Made by a program: the position numbers and the translations under genes. The notes below the pieces were generated by a model. It was given only the letters and a program-made list of their open reading frames with translations. It searched no databases and was not told the origin of the DNA. A stretch of 40,002 nt of DNA from Actinomycetes bacterium. GTDB taxonomy: Bacteria; Actinomycetota; Acidimicrobiia; Acidimicrobiales; UBA8190. This document shows, piece by piece, positions 7,987 through 16,344 of the stretch (the stretch's first letter is position 1; each line of letters begins with the position of its first letter). The stretch spans positions 1 to 40,002 of the forward strand of contig JAKAYQ010000005.1 of NCBI GenBank assembly GCA_021826725.1, written 5' to 3'.

Positions 7987-9977
7987 TCGGTCACCTCGCG
8001 CAGCAGGGCTTGAATCTCTGCTTCGAGGGCCTTGATCTCCGCGTCGATTTCGGCGAGCGGCCGTGGTGGGACGTACTTGTAGAAGTGGCGGGTGAGGGGG
8101 ATCTCGTAGCCGATCTTGGTCTTGGTGTGGTCGACCCAGGCGTCGGCGATGTAGGGCAGCACCTCTTCGGCGATGTAGTCCTCGACGACGCTTCGGTATT
8201 CGATGCTCGCCAGGCGCTCGGTGGGGTCCGCCACCCACATGGCCGGGATGGGCGGCAGGGGGACGTTCTCGTTGTCGCGCAGGGCGGGGTCTGCTTCGGG
8301 CTCGCCTTTCCGGTTGGTGACGACCGGCGCTTCCGGGTCGGCGACCGCGAGGGCGTCCCAGGTCTGCTTCTCGATCGCCTTGGGGAGCGGTCCGAGCTTG
8401 GTCGCCATGACGGATCGTTCGGTGGCCGAGACGCCGATGAGCTCGGACAGCCTGGCGGTGAAGTCGTGCCGCTGGTCGGGGGTGAGCTTGGCCCACTGCT
8501 TGGTGGCGGCCAGGCGTTCGGCGGTCTCGGCCGTGACCTCCCAGCGGAGCCGGAGCGGGCGTTCGACGGTGATGCGCTGGAAACCGAAGGACTCGTTGGG
8601 GAGGATCTTGACCCGTTCGCCCTCGGTGAACGCCGCGTAGAGGCGGGTGATCTGGGCGATCTGGTCGGCTGAGATGTCCTTTCGCTTATCCCCGAGCGAC
8701 TTGCGCATCTTGACCCACTGGTCGCGGGCGTCGATGAGCTGGACCTTGCCTTGGCGTTCGGGGTGCTTGCGGTTGGTGAGCACCCAGAAGTAGGTGGAGA
8801 TCCCGGTGTTGTAGAAGAGTTGGTCGGGGAGGGCGACGATGGCTTCGAGCCAGTCGTTCTCTATGATCCAGCGCCGGATCTCCGATTCGCCTGATCCGGC
8901 TGCGCCTGAGAACAGCGGCGACCCGTTGAACACGATGGCGAGTCGGCTCCCGCCCTCCTCGGGTGGCTTCATTTTGGAGAGCATGTGCTGGAGGAACAAG
9001 AAGCTGCCGTCGTTGATCCGGGGCAGCCCAGCCCCGAAGCGCCCGGCGAAGCCCCGCGTCTCGTGCTCGGCGCGGACGGCCTCTTCGACTTTCTTCCATT
9101 CCACCCCAAAGGGGGGATTGGCGAGCATGTAGTCGAAGCGCGCCGCCTTGTGGCCGTCGTCGCTGAAGGAGTTCCCCGAGACGATGTGGCCGGCGTCCTG
9201 GCCCTTCAGCATCATGTCGGAGCGGCAGATGGCGTAGGTCTCGTCGTTGAGCTCCTGGCCGAAGACCTCCAGGCGGGCACTCGGGTTGAGGATGCGCAGA
9301 TGGTCTTCTGCCACCGACAGCATCCCCCCGGTCCCACAGGCCGGGTCGTAGAGGGTCTTGATGACACCTGCGTCGGTCAAGATGTCGTCGTCGGTGGCGA
9401 ACAGCAGGTTCACCATGAGCCGGATCACCTCTCGGGGGGTGAAGTGCTCGCCGGCGGTCTCGTTGGAGAGCTCGGAAAAGCGCCGGACGAGCTCCTCGTA
9501 GAGGTAACCCATCTCGAGGTTCGACACGGCGTCAGGGTGCAGGTCCACCTCGGCGAAGCGGGAGACCACCAGATAGAGCAGGTCGGCGCGGGCCAGGCGG
9601 GTGATCTGGGTGTCGAAGTCGAACTTCTCCAGAACCTCGCGCGCCCCGGAGCTGAACCCTGCGATGTAGGCCCGGAGGTTCCCGGCTACCTGGGCGGGAT
9701 CGTCAAGCAGGCGAGGGAAGTCGAGCGGGGAGGTGTTGTAGAAGCGCTGCCCGGCCACGGCGCACAGCACCGGCTCCACGTTGTCGACCTGGCCGCGCAG
9801 CTTCACCGCCCGGGCGAGGACGGCCGCCTTGGTGGGTTCCAGCACACAGTCGAGGCGGCGCAGCACCGTGAGCGGCAGGATGACCTTGCCGTACTCGGAC
9901 TGCTTGTAGTCACCGCGGAGCAGGTCGGCGACGGACCAGATGAACGCGGCATGGTTGTTGATCCTGCTCTCGGCCAT
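7983..9977 (-). CDS. hsdM: type I R-M DNA adenine methyltransferase subunit
   Basis: A 664-residue protein. The N-terminal helical domain (INNHAAFIWSVADLLRG) is typical of HsdM. AdoMet-binding motif I is DPACGTGG from D211, and catalytic motif IV is NPPF at 287-290, diagnostic of gamma-class N6-adenine methyltransferases. The long C-terminal part (DQLFYNTGISTYFWVL, ITVERPLRLRW) is conserved in the large HsdM subfamily. I chose the ATG at 9977, where the family N-terminus begins; in-frame codons upstream give an arginine-rich, non-conserved extension. It heads a run of six overlapping genes. Methylation by HsdM2S protects host DNA and provides the platform for HsdR. Confidence 0.97.
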   Translation of the reverse strand: MAESRINNHAAFIWSVADLLRGDYKQSEYGKVILPLTVLRRLDCVLEPTKAAVLARAVKLRGQVDNVEPVLCAVAGQRFYNTSPLDFPRLLDDPAQVAGNLRAYIAGFSSGAREVLEKFDFDTQITRLARADLLYLVVSRFAEVDLHPDAVSNLEMGYLYEELVRRFSELSNETAGEHFTPREVIRLMVNLLFATDDDILTDAGVIKTLYDPACGTGGMLSVAEDHLRILNPSARLEVFGQELNDETYAICRSDMMLKGQDAGHIVSGNSFSDDGHKAARFDYMLANPPFGVEWKKVEEAVRAEHETRGFAGRFGAGLPRINDGSFLFLQHMLSKMKPPEEGGSRLAIVFNGSPLFSGAAGSGESEIRRWIIENDWLEAIVALPDQLFYNTGISTYFWVLTNRKHPERQGKVQLIDARDQWVKMRKSLGDKRKDISADQIAQITRLYAAFTEGERVKILPNESFGFQRITVERPLRLRWEVTAETAERLAATKQWAKLTPDQRHDFTARLSELIGVSATERSVMATKLGPLPKAIEKQTWDALAVADPEAPVVTNRKGEPEADPALRDNENVPLPPIPAMWVADPTERLASIEYRSVVEDYIAEEVLPYIADAWVDHTKTKIGYEIPLTRHFYKYVPPRPLAEIDAEIKALEAEIQALLREVTE

Positions 9978-10130
9978 GCCGGTGCTTGCCCTTCTTCGTC
10001 GTGATCTGGGTTGTCGGTCACCCCAAGGGTAGTGAAGCCTCGGTCCCCGAGCCTGGACCGCGCCACCGTCGGGATGATGCCGGGTGCATGGCGACAGGCC
10101 GCTCGACGATGACCTCACCGACGGCCTGCG

Positions 10131-10493
10131 TCACGACCACCAGTTGTCGTCGAACGACACGGTGACGACCTTCTCGGGTCGGTGCCGGCTGCGGAGCCAG
10201 GTGTCCTTGTCGGGCGGCGGTCGCATGCGGGTCGGTCGTCCCCGGTAGCGGCGGTGCAGGGTCTGCCAGGACATGTCGGTGAACTTGGCGAGCAACCGCC
10301 ACGAGCAGCCGTCCTGGTTGGCCTCGTAGATTGCCTGGTGGAGCGCCAGTTCGGCGTCGCTGCGCATGGCGGTGAGCGACTCGATGAGCGCGGCTCTATG
10401 CGGTGCGAGCCGGGCGGCCTGGCCCCGAGCGAGGGTTGCCTCGATGGCACGACCCTCCCGCTCAAACTCGTCGGCAGCCCCAGATCTCGACAA
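10131..10493 (-). CDS. small helix-turn-helix-like protein upstream of hsdM
   Basis: About 120 residues, ending NWWS at TGA 10133-10131. The conserved-looking core is a helical block, LHQAIYEANQDGCSWRLLAKFTDMSWQTLHRRYRGR, that reads as a helix-turn-helix: CSWRLLAKFT then MSWQTLHRRY. I place the start at TTG 10493, behind a purine-rich GAGAACGAGAAG, but a later ATG is possible. It runs in the same direction as hsdM, 153 nt upstream, and diverges from the mobile module at 10652, so it could regulate either. Family not recognised; DNA binding is inferred only from the helical pattern. Confidence 0.5.
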   Translation of the reverse strand: MSRSGAADEFEREGRAIEATLARGQAARLAPHRAALIESLTAMRSDAELALHQAIYEANQDGCSWRLLAKFTDMSWQTLHRRYRGRPTRMRPPPDKDTWLRSRHRPEKVVTVSFDDNWWS

Positions 10494-10651
10494 ATAGGCG
10501 CTTCTCGTTCTCCCAGCGTAGCAGCTTGACCTGTCTCGTTTCCGGACGTCTTCTCGGTGTTCGCGCGAAGACCCCCCTGTTCTTATGTGTGGAGGTTTTC
10601 GGTTCCGGCCGGGCTCTCCCACAGACAGCCATCGATCACAGGAGGATCCCG

Positions 10652-11845
10652 TTGCCATCTGCTGCCCCCGCACCGTCCCTGAGCCTGCCCCACGGGCCGC
10701 TCGCCCACTTCCTCGCCCACCCCGACGCCTGGTGGAAAGACCTCGGCCACCATCTTGCCCTCTTCGCCAACCAGGTTCTGCCCATCGCCGTGCCGGTGGT
10801 GATCGCCGTCCTGGGGCTGGTGGCCGCCTCGGCGGTTGTCCGGGTGCTTGGCCGTCTCCGGCCACCGACCGGTGGCCAGCTCGTCGAGGTGGCGATGCCA
10901 GCTGTCGTCGAGGCGAAAGGTGCGCCCGCCTTCTGGCGGAACCTCCACCCGGTGCTGGCCGCCAAGCGCCACCTGCTTCGCCCCACCGGCCACGTCGCCT
11001 TCGAGATGGAGGGATCCGGTGACGGCGTCGGCCTGCGGCTCTGGGTGTCCGCGGACATCTCGGCGCACGCCGTCGCCCGGGCCGTCTCCTCGGCGTGGCC
11101 GGGCGCACAGTGCCAGGTCCGCGACGCCCACCGCCCGAACCTCGCCGGTCCGCTCACCTCCTGCGGGGAACTGCGGCTCGCGGCGCCGGCCTGGCTCCCA
11201 CTCGGCACCGACCATGTCGTCGATCCGCTTCGCACCGTGATCGGCGCACTCGGCTCCTGGGACCGCGACGAGCAGGGACTGGTCCAGGTCCTCGTCCGCC
11301 CAGCGGGTGCCCGCTCCACCCGCATGCTCGTCCGAGCCGCCCGGTCACTTCAGACCGGCCGTCCCACCGCACTCGTCCCCCGGCTGCTCGCCGCCTGGCG
11401 GAGCGCCCCGGCGCGCCCGCCGACCCCTGACCCGATGCGGACGGCCGACGTGCGCCACGCGGTCCACAAGGCGAGCGACCTCCCGGCATTCGAGGTCGCC
11501 GTCCGCTACGGGCTCTCCTGTGTCCAGCCCGGCCGCGGCGCACGGCGTCACCTACGCGCCCGCTCCCACGAGCTCACCGCCGCCTTCGGTGTCTATGCCG
11601 GGCGCAACCACCTCGTCGCACAGCACCGCTCGGGTGCTCGCCGGCGACTCGAACGACGCGTTTTCGGCCGTGGTCAGGTTCTCGGCCTCTCCGAGGTCGG
11701 AGCCCTCGCGCATCTTCCCTACGACGAGATGATCCCCGGCCTCGCCCACGCGAGCGCCGCCGCGGTCACCCCGCCGCCGGGCGTGCTGGCGGGTCCGTGG
11801 CGCCAGGACAGCACGGGATGGGAGGACGACGATGCGTACTTCTGA
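10652..11845 (+). CDS. membrane-anchored protein preceding a VirD4-type ATPase
   Basis: A 397-residue protein. The start is TTG 10652, preceded at 10640-10645 by a perfect AGGAGG; no ATG fits as well. A strong hydrophobic segment at about residues 40-62 (QVLPIAVPVVIAVLGLVAASAVV) is followed by a long cytoplasmic region with two repeated-looking alpha/beta parts (HVAFEMEGSG, LRLWVSADIS; then LVQVLVRPAG). In actinobacterial integrative elements such proteins commonly stand directly before the conjugation ATPase and are thought to work with it at the membrane. Its 3' end overlaps the ATPase gene by 14 nt. No enzymatic motif seen. Confidence 0.75.
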   Translation: MPSAAPAPSLSLPHGPLAHFLAHPDAWWKDLGHHLALFANQVLPIAVPVVIAVLGLVAASAVVRVLGRLRPPTGGQLVEVAMPAVVEAKGAPAFWRNLHPVLAAKRHLLRPTGHVAFEMEGSGDGVGLRLWVSADISAHAVARAVSSAWPGAQCQVRDAHRPNLAGPLTSCGELRLAAPAWLPLGTDHVVDPLRTVIGALGSWDRDEQGLVQVLVRPAGARSTRMLVRAARSLQTGRPTALVPRLLAAWRSAPARPPTPDPMRTADVRHAVHKASDLPAFEVAVRYGLSCVQPGRGARRHLRARSHELTAAFGVYAGRNHLVAQHRSGARRRLERRVFGRGQVLGLSEVGALAHLPYDEMIPGLAHASAAAVTPPPGVLAGPWRQDSTGWEDDDAYF

Positions 11846-13274
11846 TGCCGCCGGTGATGGAGCCGGGCTCCGGGTGCTCGGGGACCCCGAGGTCGGCCCC
11901 CGGCGTGCCGTCTGCCTCGGGGTCGAAGACGGCCGCTTCCACACCCACGTCATCGGTGCGACCGGCTCGGGCAAGTCGACGCTGCTCGCCAACCTGGCGC
12001 TCGCCGACATGGCAGCCGGCCGTGGCGTGGTGGTCATCGACCCGAAGGGCGACCTCGTCGTCGACCTGCTCGCCCGGATCCCGAGGTGCGCCCTTGAGCG
12101 ACTGGTGCTCATCGACCCCGAGGAGACCGCGGCGCCACCGTCCCTGAACGTCCTCGGTGGCGAACCAGCAGAGGTGGCGGTCGACCACGTGGTGTCGGTG
12201 TTCGCCCGGATCTTCGCCGCCTACTGGGGGCCGAGGACCGACGACGTGCTGCGCTCGGCCTGTGCCACCCTGCGCCGGCTCCCCGGTGCGACCCTGGCCG
12301 ACGTCCCGGTGCTGCTCATCGACCGGCGCTTCCGGGCGCCCCTCGTGGCCGGGCTGTCGGAACGATCGGGGCTCAAGGGCTTCTGGGACGGCTACGACGC
12401 CCTCTCGCCTGCCGGCCAGGCCCAGGTGATCGGCCCGGTCATGAACAAGCTGCGGGCCGTGCTCGCCCGGAGTTTCGCCCGGGACCTGCTCGGCTCGGCC
12501 CGTTCCAGCTTCTCTATGGCCGACGTCCTCGACGGCGGCGTGCTCCTCGTCCGGCTCCCCAAGGGCCTCTTGGGAGACGACACGGCACGCCTCGTCGGCT
12601 CGCTGCTCGTCACCCGGGTGTGGCAGGCGGCGACCGGCCGCGCCGGGCGGCCGGTCCGTCACGACGCGTCGCTCTACGTCGACGAGGCACACAACTTCCT
12701 CGCCCTCCCCGGCGCGCTCGACGACGTGCTGGCCGAGGCCCGCGGCTACCACCTGTCGCTCACCTTGGCCCACCAGCACCTCGGCCAGCTGCCCCGCGAC
12801 CTTGCCGAGGCCACCTCGGCGAACGCCCGCAACAAGGTGTACTTCAACGTCTCACCCGAAGACGCCCGGGTGCTCGCCCGCCACACCGAGCCCTACGTGA
12901 GCGCGTACGACCTCAGCCACCTCGGCGCCTACCAGGTTGCCTGTCGCCTGGTGGTCGGTGGCCAGGACCTGCACGCGTTCACCCTTCGGACCCGGCCAAT
13001 GGCCCGTGCTGTCCCTGGCCGGGCGGCCGAGGCCCGGACGGCGGCCCGAGCCAACGCCGGGCGCACCCGAGACGAGCGTCGACACGAGTTGCTCGTGCGT
13101 CGACGCCAGCGCCGCCGAAATGACGGCGGCGGGTCCACCGGCGTCTCGACCGGCGTCCCTGGTGGCGTCTCGTCCGCCGTCCTTGAGACGCCGGGGTCGG
13201 AGGTGCAGAACCACCGGCACCGGGCCGCTCCCACCCCGGCGTCGGAGGACCCCGACTCGTGGAGCGTGTCATGA
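11832..13274 (+). CDS. VirD4/TraG-type conjugative coupling ATPase
   Basis: A 480-residue P-loop ATPase with Walker A GATGSGKST (42-50) and DPKGDL shortly after. Walker B is LYVDEAHNFL (about 281-290), with TLAHQHLGQLP downstream as in TraG/VirD4 C-terminal regions. These hexameric motors feed single-stranded DNA or nucleoprotein to a transfer channel. There is no transmembrane segment in this protein itself; the neighbour upstream supplies one. The ATG at 11832 follows GGGAGG. The C-terminal tail after about residue 400 is basic and then low-complexity. No relaxase, VirB4 or other channel gene is present in the window, so transfer competence is unproven. Confidence 0.85.
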   Translation: MRTSDAAGDGAGLRVLGDPEVGPRRAVCLGVEDGRFHTHVIGATGSGKSTLLANLALADMAAGRGVVVIDPKGDLVVDLLARIPRCALERLVLIDPEETAAPPSLNVLGGEPAEVAVDHVVSVFARIFAAYWGPRTDDVLRSACATLRRLPGATLADVPVLLIDRRFRAPLVAGLSERSGLKGFWDGYDALSPAGQAQVIGPVMNKLRAVLARSFARDLLGSARSSFSMADVLDGGVLLVRLPKGLLGDDTARLVGSLLVTRVWQAATGRAGRPVRHDASLYVDEAHNFLALPGALDDVLAEARGYHLSLTLAHQHLGQLPRDLAEATSANARNKVYFNVSPEDARVLARHTEPYVSAYDLSHLGAYQVACRLVVGGQDLHAFTLRTRPMARAVPGRAAEARTAARANAGRTRDERRHELLVRRRQRRRNDGGGSTGVSTGVPGGVSSAVLETPGSEVQNHRHRAAPTPASEDPDSWSVS

Positions 13275-14101
13275 CTGGTTCTTTTCCTCTCCGGCGGGGC
13301 GCCGTGTCGGCGCTCGACGTGCTCGGTCGGTTGACCGAACGCGACCGCCTCATCTGCCGGGTGCTCTGGGAGCACCGGATCCTCACCACCGAGCAGGTCT
13401 GCGACCTCTGCTTCACGAGCCTCGTCTCGGCCCAGCATCGCCTCGTCACGCTGTGGCGCCTCGGCGTCGTGGAACGGTTCCGCTCCATCCGCCCGGTGGG
13501 TTCGGAGTCCTGGCGCTACACGTTGGGGCCGCTCGGTGCTGGCCTGGTCGCGGCCGAACGCGGGGTGGATCCGCCCCGCGCCTCGGTGCTGCACGACCGG
13601 GTGGTGGCGCTCGCTGCCGGGCAGCGAACCGCCCACACCCTCGGGGTGAACGGCTTCTTCTGCGCGCTCCACGCCGCGGCACGCTCACGGCCTGACGCGG
13701 CGGTGGGCGCGTGGTGGTCCGAGCGGCGGTGCGCGGCGGAGTGGGGGGACTTCGTGCGTCCCGACGCGTACGGGGTCTGGGAGGAGGGAGGCGACCGGGT
13801 CGAGTTCTTCGTCGAGCACGACACCGGCACCGAGACCCTCGCCCGGGTGGCGGCCAAGCTGGACGGCTACCGCGACCTCGCCGAGGCCGAGGGCTCGGCC
13901 CGCTCCGTGCTGTTCTGGCTGACCCAGCCACGCCGTGAGCCAGCGCTGCGCCGGGCACTCGAAGGGACCGCCCTGCCCGTCGCGACGGCCGCCGCCTGCA
14001 CCGGCAGTCCCGCCGATGAGGTGTGGCTCACGCTGGGCGAGGCGGCACCCCGGCGTCGGCTCATCGAGCTGGCCGAGCGGGCCACGGTGCCGAGCCGATG
14101 A
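13271..14101 (+). CDS. replication-relaxation family protein (copy 1)
   Basis: A 276-residue protein of the actinobacterial replication-relaxation family. The N-terminal winged helix is LTERDRLICRVLWEHRILTTEQVCDLCF with AQHRLVTLWRLGVVERF. The C-terminal alpha/beta domain carries WWSERRC and FVEHDTGTETLARVAAKLDGY. The spacing of E, D, E and K there resembles a PD-(D/E)XK nuclease-type core, an inference. The ATG at 13271 makes an ATGA overlap with the ATPase stop. The family is annotated from plasmids and integrative elements and presumed to bind element DNA; its biochemical role is not established. Paralogues lie at 16345 and, truncated, at 32472. Confidence 0.85.
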   Translation: MTGSFPLRRGAVSALDVLGRLTERDRLICRVLWEHRILTTEQVCDLCFTSLVSAQHRLVTLWRLGVVERFRSIRPVGSESWRYTLGPLGAGLVAAERGVDPPRASVLHDRVVALAAGQRTAHTLGVNGFFCALHAAARSRPDAAVGAWWSERRCAAEWGDFVRPDAYGVWEEGGDRVEFFVEHDTGTETLARVAAKLDGYRDLAEAEGSARSVLFWLTQPRREPALRRALEGTALPVATAAACTGSPADEVWLTLGEAAPRRRLIELAERATVPSR

Positions 14102-14361
14102 CCAACAACCGCTCCTCGGCCGCCGGGCGGGCCGCCGAGATCGAACATCGACACCCTCCCGGACGGCCCGTGCAGACAGATCCCGCCCCGGTCTGCGAAT
14201 CTGGCCGAGGCGGGCACCCTCTGACGGTGCGTGGACAGCTTCGCCTCGTCGGTGGCGAGGCCGGCCGGGCATTGGCGGCGGTGCAGGGAAAGGCGCTTGC
14301 CGCCCTGCTCGCTTCCCTCGGCGACGTGGAGGTAGGACAGGGCGAGGAGGTCTCGCCATGA
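14098..14361 (+). CDS. small protein between replication-relaxation and recombinase genes
   Basis: An 87-residue ORF with an ATGA overlap at both ends: its ATG at 14098 overlaps the stop of the preceding gene, and its stop overlaps the recombinase ATG. That perfect coupling is the main argument that it is translated. The N-terminal half is proline-, arginine- and glycine-rich and looks disordered. The C-terminal half contains RALAAVQGKALAALLASLGDVEV, a short amphipathic helix. Its position and helical C-terminus recall the 66-residue ORFs before the other two recombinases, but the sequences are not obviously alike. Function unknown. Confidence 0.55.
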   Translation: MTNNRSSAAGRAAEIEHRHPPGRPVQTDPAPVCESGRGGHPLTVRGQLRLVGGEAGRALAAVQGKALAALLASLGDVEVGQGEEVSP

Positions 14362-16193
14362 CCACGACCGTCGCCGGAACCCCCCGCTACGCCTGGTACG
14401 GGAGGGTCTCGACTGAAGACGAGCAGGACCCCACGCTCTCCTTTCCCCGGCAGCTCCAAAACGCCGAGCGCCAGGTGGCCGAGGCCGGCGGGCGGATCGT
14501 CGCCCACTACTACGACATCGAGTCGGGCACTGGCTCCTACGCAGCACGTGGCTCTGGCGGCCTCGCCGGCTTCGACATCGCCATCCCACGCGACGGCGGC
14601 CTCAAGGAGCTACTTGCCGACGCCGCCCGACGCCCGGCGCGCTTCGACCGGGTGATCGTGGAATCCATCAGCCGCCTCAGCCGTAACTCCTCGGTGGCGT
14701 TCCGGGTCGAAGACGAGCTGCGATCGGCCGGTGTCCGGCTGTGCGCTGCCGACGAGCCGATGGAGGAGTCCTTCGGGACCATCGTGCTCCGCCACGTGAA
14801 CATCGGCATCGCGCGGGGCTATCACCACGAGCTGATGGTGAAGTCTCGCCAGGGCCAGGAGACCTCGACCCGCCAGGGTTGGCACACGGGAGGCGTCGCC
14901 CTCTACGGCTATCGCTTCGTCACCCACGACCACCCGAACCCCCACAAGGCGAGCCGCGGCATCAACAAGCACACCTTGGAGCTGGACCCCGTGAGGGCGC
15001 CAGTGGTGCGCACGATCTACGACTGGTACCTGGGCGGCGGGATGGGGCTCCTCCAAATCCGCGACCGGCTCAACGCCGACCTCGACCGCTACCCGCCACC
15101 GATCCCGATCGACCCGGCGACCGCCCGTGGTGCCTGGAGCCGCTCCAGCGTCTGGGAGGTGCTGCGGAACCCGAAGTACACCGGCTATCAGGTGTGGAAC
15201 CGCCGAGCGCGGAAGAAGGGTCACAACCGGACGAACCCACCCGAGGCCTGGGTCTGGTCCGAAGAGCCCGCGCATCCCGCCATCGTCAGCCGCGAGGAGC
15301 ATGACGCGGTGCAGGCGCGCGCCCGGGCCAACGAACGCTCCCGTCAGGGCGTCCCCGCGACGACGGCACGGCCGACCGCGAAGACCAACTACCTCTACCG
15401 CGGCCTGCTCCGCTGCGGGATCTGCGGACTGCGCATGTGGGGCAACCACCGCCGCAACACGACGTACTACTCCTGCCAGCCCTCCCATCAGCGCTCGAAG
15501 GACATCCCTGCCGACCATCCGCCCCACGTGTACCTGAACGAGCAGCGCCTCAACGATGCGCTGCTTCCATTCCTCGCCACCGCCCTCTTCGGCCCCGGGC
15601 GCACCGACTACTGGCACCACGCCCTCGACGCCGCCGCCGAGCCTGAACGGACCGCCCCGGCGAGAGAGCGCGCCAGCGAGATCGAAGCCGAGATCGCCGA
15701 CCTCGAACGCCGGATCGGCCGCCAGCTCGTGAATCTCGAAGCCGACGACGTGACCGCTGCGCTCCGTCGGCGCGTCGGCCAGCGCGTGGCCGAGCTGGAG
15801 GGCGCCATCGCCGAGCGGCGCGAGCGGCTCGTGGCACTCGCCCGAGCCTCGGCGACAGAGGCGCCCACGTTGGCCGACGTCGCCCCGTTGCTCGACCGCC
15901 TGCCGATCCTCACCACCTCGCTCGACGCGGCGCCACAGGGCGAACTACGGGCGCTGTTCGAGGCGCTGCAACTCGACGTCGTCTACCAACCGGCCGAGAG
16001 CGCTGTCGATGTCGCAGTCACCCTCTACGATCGCGGCAGCGAGACACCCCAGTCCGCCGCGCAGGTTCGCGCGGAGGACTGGTCGGCGCACCCGGCCTCC
16101 CACAATACGAACCTTGAGCCCTTGGTCGAAGGGCCGGCCATCAGCTTGGCTGTAGCGCACACGAAGGTCCGCCGTGCAGGGTACTCGGCGTGA
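14358..16193 (+). CDS. large serine recombinase (copy 1)
   Basis: A 611-residue large serine integrase. The resolvase-type catalytic domain begins YAWYGRVSTEDEQ, with the nucleophile at S18, and has SISRLSRNSS downstream. The 'Recombinase' domain includes NPKYTGYQVWNR. A zinc ribbon follows (RCGICGLRMW with YYSCQP, about 352-375), then a charged coiled coil (about 435-510). The tail ISLAVAHTKVRRAGY is shared with the other two recombinases here. It cuts and rejoins att sites through a 5' or 3' phosphoserine intermediate and probably mobilises the 10.6-17.2 kb module. Start at ATG 14358, GGAGG 8 nt upstream. All core motifs are intact. Confidence 0.95.
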   Translation: MTTTVAGTPRYAWYGRVSTEDEQDPTLSFPRQLQNAERQVAEAGGRIVAHYYDIESGTGSYAARGSGGLAGFDIAIPRDGGLKELLADAARRPARFDRVIVESISRLSRNSSVAFRVEDELRSAGVRLCAADEPMEESFGTIVLRHVNIGIARGYHHELMVKSRQGQETSTRQGWHTGGVALYGYRFVTHDHPNPHKASRGINKHTLELDPVRAPVVRTIYDWYLGGGMGLLQIRDRLNADLDRYPPPIPIDPATARGAWSRSSVWEVLRNPKYTGYQVWNRRARKKGHNRTNPPEAWVWSEEPAHPAIVSREEHDAVQARARANERSRQGVPATTARPTAKTNYLYRGLLRCGICGLRMWGNHRRNTTYYSCQPSHQRSKDIPADHPPHVYLNEQRLNDALLPFLATALFGPGRTDYWHHALDAAAEPERTAPARERASEIEAEIADLERRIGRQLVNLEADDVTAALRRRVGQRVAELEGAIAERRERLVALARASATEAPTLADVAPLLDRLPILTTSLDAAPQGELRALFEALQLDVVYQPAESAVDVAVTLYDRGSETPQSAAQVRAEDWSAHPASHNTNLEPLVEGPAISLAVAHTKVRRAGYSA

Positions 16194-16206
16194 GGGCGAT
16201 CCAGTG

Positions 16207-16250
16207 GGTCGCCACCACGGTCGCCATCACCCCTGCCAGCACGGTCGCCA
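16207..16250. repeat. tandem 12-bp-period repeat array (iteron/operator candidate)
   Basis: GGTCGCCA occurs at 16207, 16219 and 16243, and the degenerate unit CCCTGCCA sits at 16231, so four units lie exactly 12 bp apart with variable 4-bp spacers. The same four-unit array with the same period, including the degenerate third unit, lies at 32334-32377 before the other replication-relaxation gene. It lies between the recombinase stop and ATG 16345 and could be an operator or an origin-type iteron array. Confidence 0.65.
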
Positions 16251-16344
16251 GTCCTGAACGGACCACCCTGTCGGGGCCGAAGTGCCAGCGTGTCGCTACT
16301 CCAGCCCCGCCAGTCGCGAACCCCGACTCCTTGGGTCAGTTCTC

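Noticed and set aside
8000-8496. A longer HsdS beginning at 8496
   Set aside because: The extra N-terminus is arginine/proline-rich sequence antiframe to hsdM on the same strand; the GTG at 7986 with GTGA overlap gives the family-typical start.
11095-11430. Alternative-frame proteins within 10652-11845
   Set aside because: They are Arg/Pro-rich shadows; the long frame has a perfect AGGAGG, a membrane segment and coupling to the ATPase gene.
16207-16250. CRISPR array
   Set aside because: Units are 8 bp with 4-bp spacers, only four copies, and no cas genes; the same array recurs upstream of a paralogous gene, which fits protein-binding sites.
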